A DNA stretch of 7,222 nucleotides from an uncultured Veillonella sp. GTDB lineage: Bacteria; Bacillota; Negativicutes; Veillonellales; Veillonellaceae. Under the pieces are notes generated by a model. The model made no database searches, was not told the DNA's origin, and saw only the letters and a list, made by a program, of their open reading frames with translations. Positions 5,621-7,222 of this stretch are shown here, piece by piece (the stretch's first letter is position 1; the number at the start of each line of letters is the position of its first letter). The position numbers and the translations under genes were made by a program. The stretch covers positions 1 through 7,222 of the forward strand of contig CAAFUD010000075.1 in NCBI GenBank assembly GCA_900766125.1. The letters are read 5' to 3'.

Positions 5621-7186
5621 TTAGTCTTTAAAGTAAGGCTTGAAACCTTCACCTTGATGACGAGGTTTTCTGTCACCACGTGGACGATCAGATCTACGAT
5701 CATCTCTGCGACGGTCATCACGACGTTCACCTCTACGGTCATCGCGGCTACGACGAGGACGGTCATCACGACGACGATCACCGTCACGACGGCGATCACC
5801 ATCTCTACGACGGTCACCACGGCGGCGGTCACTACGGCCACCTTCACGGCGACGGCGTACGCGCAATGGTTTTTCTTCTGTAATATTTACAGGAGTCGTA
5901 TCTGGTTCTTTTGTTAACAATTTAAGAGCTGCTGCCAAAAGTGTTACGGAATCTGTATCATTCAACAATTCCTCTGCACTAGATTTGAATGGTGCTAATG
6001 CTTCTAAATTATCTGTCATTTCAACGAGGCTTTCAATTGCCAAACGTTGTTGCCCTTCAAGAACTTCACCTAAGGAAGGTGCACGGCGGCGTGCGATTTT
6101 ACGTTTTGTTAAACGCTCGATAGCATGTAAATGTTCCATTTCACGAGGGATAACGAACGTGAAAGCTTGACCAGCTTTACCGGCACGGCCTGTACGACCT
6201 ACGCGGTGCGTGTAGCTTTCAGGATCTTGAGGCATATCATAGTTATATACGTGAGATACACCAGAAATATCAAGACCACGAGCTGCCACATCAGTAGCCA
6301 CGAGAATATCGATGGTACCTTCGCGGAATTGACGAATTACGCTGTCCCGTTTTTGTTGAGACAAATCGCCATGGATGCCTTCCGCCATGTAACCACGTTT
6401 TTTAAGACCTTCAGTTACTTCATCAACACGACGTTTTGTACGTGTGAAGATAATCGCAAGTTCAGGTGTTTGGATATCGAACAAGCGGCAAAGAACATCA
6501 AATTTTTGACGATCTTGCACTTCGATATAATATTGTTCAATTAAGTCCATCGTAACTTGAGTCGGTTTCATGCGAATCAATGTTGGCTCTGTCAAATATG
6601 TTTCAGCTAATTGTTGGATAGCTTTAGGCATAGTTGCGGAGAACAACAATGTTTGATGGTCTTCTGGGATAGCACCCAAGATTTTATTGATATCATCAAC
6701 AAAGCCCATGTTTAACATTTCGTCGGCTTCGTCCAATACCACAACTTTCACATGGTCAAAGTGGATAGAACCACGATCCATATGGTCCATCAATCGGCCT
6801 GGAGTGGCAACGATGATTTGTGGATTTTTTTTCAAGGCACGGAACTGACGATTAATATCTTGACCACCGTAAATAGGTAGTGCTGTGATATTCGTGTATT
6901 GAGCCATTTTGTTAAGCTCTTCAGCTACTTGGATAGCTAATTCTCGTGTAGGGGATAAAATAACTACTTGAACGTGACGCTCATTCCCGTCTACGCGTTC
7001 CAATACAGGCAAGCCAAATGCTGCTGTCTTACCAGTACCTGTTTGAGCTTGACCGATCATGTCTTTACCGCTCATGGCTACTGGGATAGCTTCCTGTTGA
7101 ATTGGCGTAGGCTCTTCAAAGCCCATATCGTTTAACGCTCTTAGAACAGGTTCGCTAATCATTAATTGTTCAAATTTTTCTAACAT
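5621..7186 (-). CDS. cshA: CshA-type DEAD-box ATP-dependent RNA helicase
   Basis: A 521-residue DEAD-box helicase that unwinds RNA duplexes using ATP. CshA proteins act in the RNA degradosome, in ribosome assembly and in cold adaptation. Motifs in order: Q motif (Phe5, EPTPIQ 25-30), motif I AQTGTGKT 47-54, Ia PTRELA 79-84, GG 108-109, Ib TPGR 128-131, II DEAD 152-155, III SAT 184-186, IV IIFTRT 245-250, V ATDVAARGLDI 297-307 and VI HRVGRTGRAG 327-336. Residues about 370-440 (GEVLEGQQR, AAALKLLTKEPDTTPV) resemble the CshA dimerisation segment. I see no separate DbpA-type RNA-binding fold. From 441 to about 510 the chain is almost all Arg, Asp and Gly, a disordered RNA-binding tail, ending in GEGFKPYFKD. 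A TAG codon directly before the ATG fixes the start. AGGAGG lies 12 nt upstream, a rather long spacing. Its promoter lies beyond the window. It has its own terminator and is a separate unit from perR. Confidence 0.95.
   Translation of the reverse strand: MLEKFEQLMISEPVLRALNDMGFEEPTPIQQEAIPVAMSGKDMIGQAQTGTGKTAAFGLPVLERVDGNERHVQVVILSPTRELAIQVAEELNKMAQYTNITALPIYGGQDINRQFRALKKNPQIIVATPGRLMDHMDRGSIHFDHVKVVVLDEADEMLNMGFVDDINKILGAIPEDHQTLLFSATMPKAIQQLAETYLTEPTLIRMKPTQVTMDLIEQYYIEVQDRQKFDVLCRLFDIQTPELAIIFTRTKRRVDEVTEGLKKRGYMAEGIHGDLSQQKRDSVIRQFREGTIDILVATDVAARGLDISGVSHVYNYDMPQDPESYTHRVGRTGRAGKAGQAFTFVIPREMEHLHAIERLTKRKIARRRAPSLGEVLEGQQRLAIESLVEMTDNLEALAPFKSSAEELLNDTDSVTLLAAALKLLTKEPDTTPVNITEEKPLRVRRRREGGRSDRRRGDRRRDGDRRRDGDRRRDDRPRRSRDDRRGERRDDRRRDDRRSDRPRGDRKPRHQGEGFKPYFKD
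5762..5827 (-). repeat. Imperfect in-frame repeats encoding RRR-D units in the cshA tail
   Basis: Residues 454-475 of the helicase consist of RRRGD, RRRDGD, RRRDGD and RRRDD in succession. The DNA repeats imperfectly with a period of 15-18 bases, and related RRDDRRRDD units recur downstream at residues 488-498. The repeat is visibly richer in G and C than the flanking DNA. Such arrays can change length by slippage or recombination while keeping the frame. Confidence 0.75.
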
Positions 7187-7198
7187 CTAAATGTGTTT

Positions 7199-7204
7199 CC
7201 TCCT
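7199..7204 (-). promoter_or_regulatory. Ribosome binding site of cshA
   Basis: The minus strand reads AGGAGG, a full Shine-Dalgarno core, 12 nt before the cshA ATG. The spacing is longer than the usual 5-9 nt. No other in-frame start fits, because TAG is the codon immediately before the ATG. The remaining bases to 7222 belong to the cshA leader and hold no recognisable promoter. Confidence 0.65.
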
Positions 7205-7222
7205 ATCGCGCACGAATTATGC

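Noticed and set aside
5660..5870. CRISPR-like or satellite-like periodic DNA.
   Set aside because: The period is 15-18 bases, imperfect, has no unique spacers and is wholly explained by in-frame RRRD codons.
5575..5917. Overlapping open frames on both strands in the region of the helicase tail (for example 5591-5917 plus, 5680-5883 plus, 5575-5847 minus).
   Set aside because: They encode low-complexity strings (Thr/Ile, His/Asp, Val) created by the repeated Arg/Asp codons of cshA. They lack ribosome binding sites and overlap the cshA terminator or coding frame.
6131..6544. A 137-codon plus-strand open frame opposite cshA.
   Set aside because: It is antisense to helicase motifs IV-VI, and its sequence is a shadow of conserved codons.

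Overview
All five genes lie on the minus strand, so transcription runs from position 7222 toward position 1. The base composition is AT-rich by eye. The proteins most resemble Firmicutes homologues: a CshA-type DEAD-box helicase, a PerR-type metal-dependent peroxide sensor and a Gram-positive-style endonuclease IV. My best guess is a low-GC member of the Firmicutes, possibly Negativicutes such as Veillonella. That placement comes from the style of the proteins and was not tested by any search.

Layout in the direction of transcription: (1) cshA (7186-5621), a complete RNA helicase with a long Arg/Asp-rich tail, closed by a perfect intrinsic terminator at 5583-5617. (2) A 176-bp gap to the next gene that holds a strong sigma-70-type promoter (TTGATA, 17-bp spacer, TATAAT, extended TG) and a Fur/PerR-type inverted repeat directly abutting its -10 box. 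(3) perR (5444-5025), followed 3 nt later by a long imperfect hairpin. (4) nfo (4871-4035), encoding endonuclease IV with all nine metal ligands. (5) A short AT-rich spacer with a perfect 10-bp-arm palindrome. (6) sbcD (3948-2773) and sbcC (2772 to beyond position 1), joined stop-codon-to-start-codon and translationally linked. sbcC is cut by the window edge just before its ABC signature motif.

The three units after cshA form a coherent group. PerR senses peroxide. Nfo incises abasic sites and 3'-blocked ends left by oxidative damage. SbcCD is the Mre11/Rad50-type nuclease that trims hairpins and blocked double-strand ends. The perR promoter carries what looks like its own operator, which suggests autoregulation. 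Whether nfo and sbcDC belong to the same regulon cannot be decided from sequence alone. There are no RNA genes, mobile elements, CRISPR arrays or foreign-looking genes. This is an ordinary core-genome segment, and the interest lies mainly in regulatory detail. No stretch longer than 300 bases lacks a gene.
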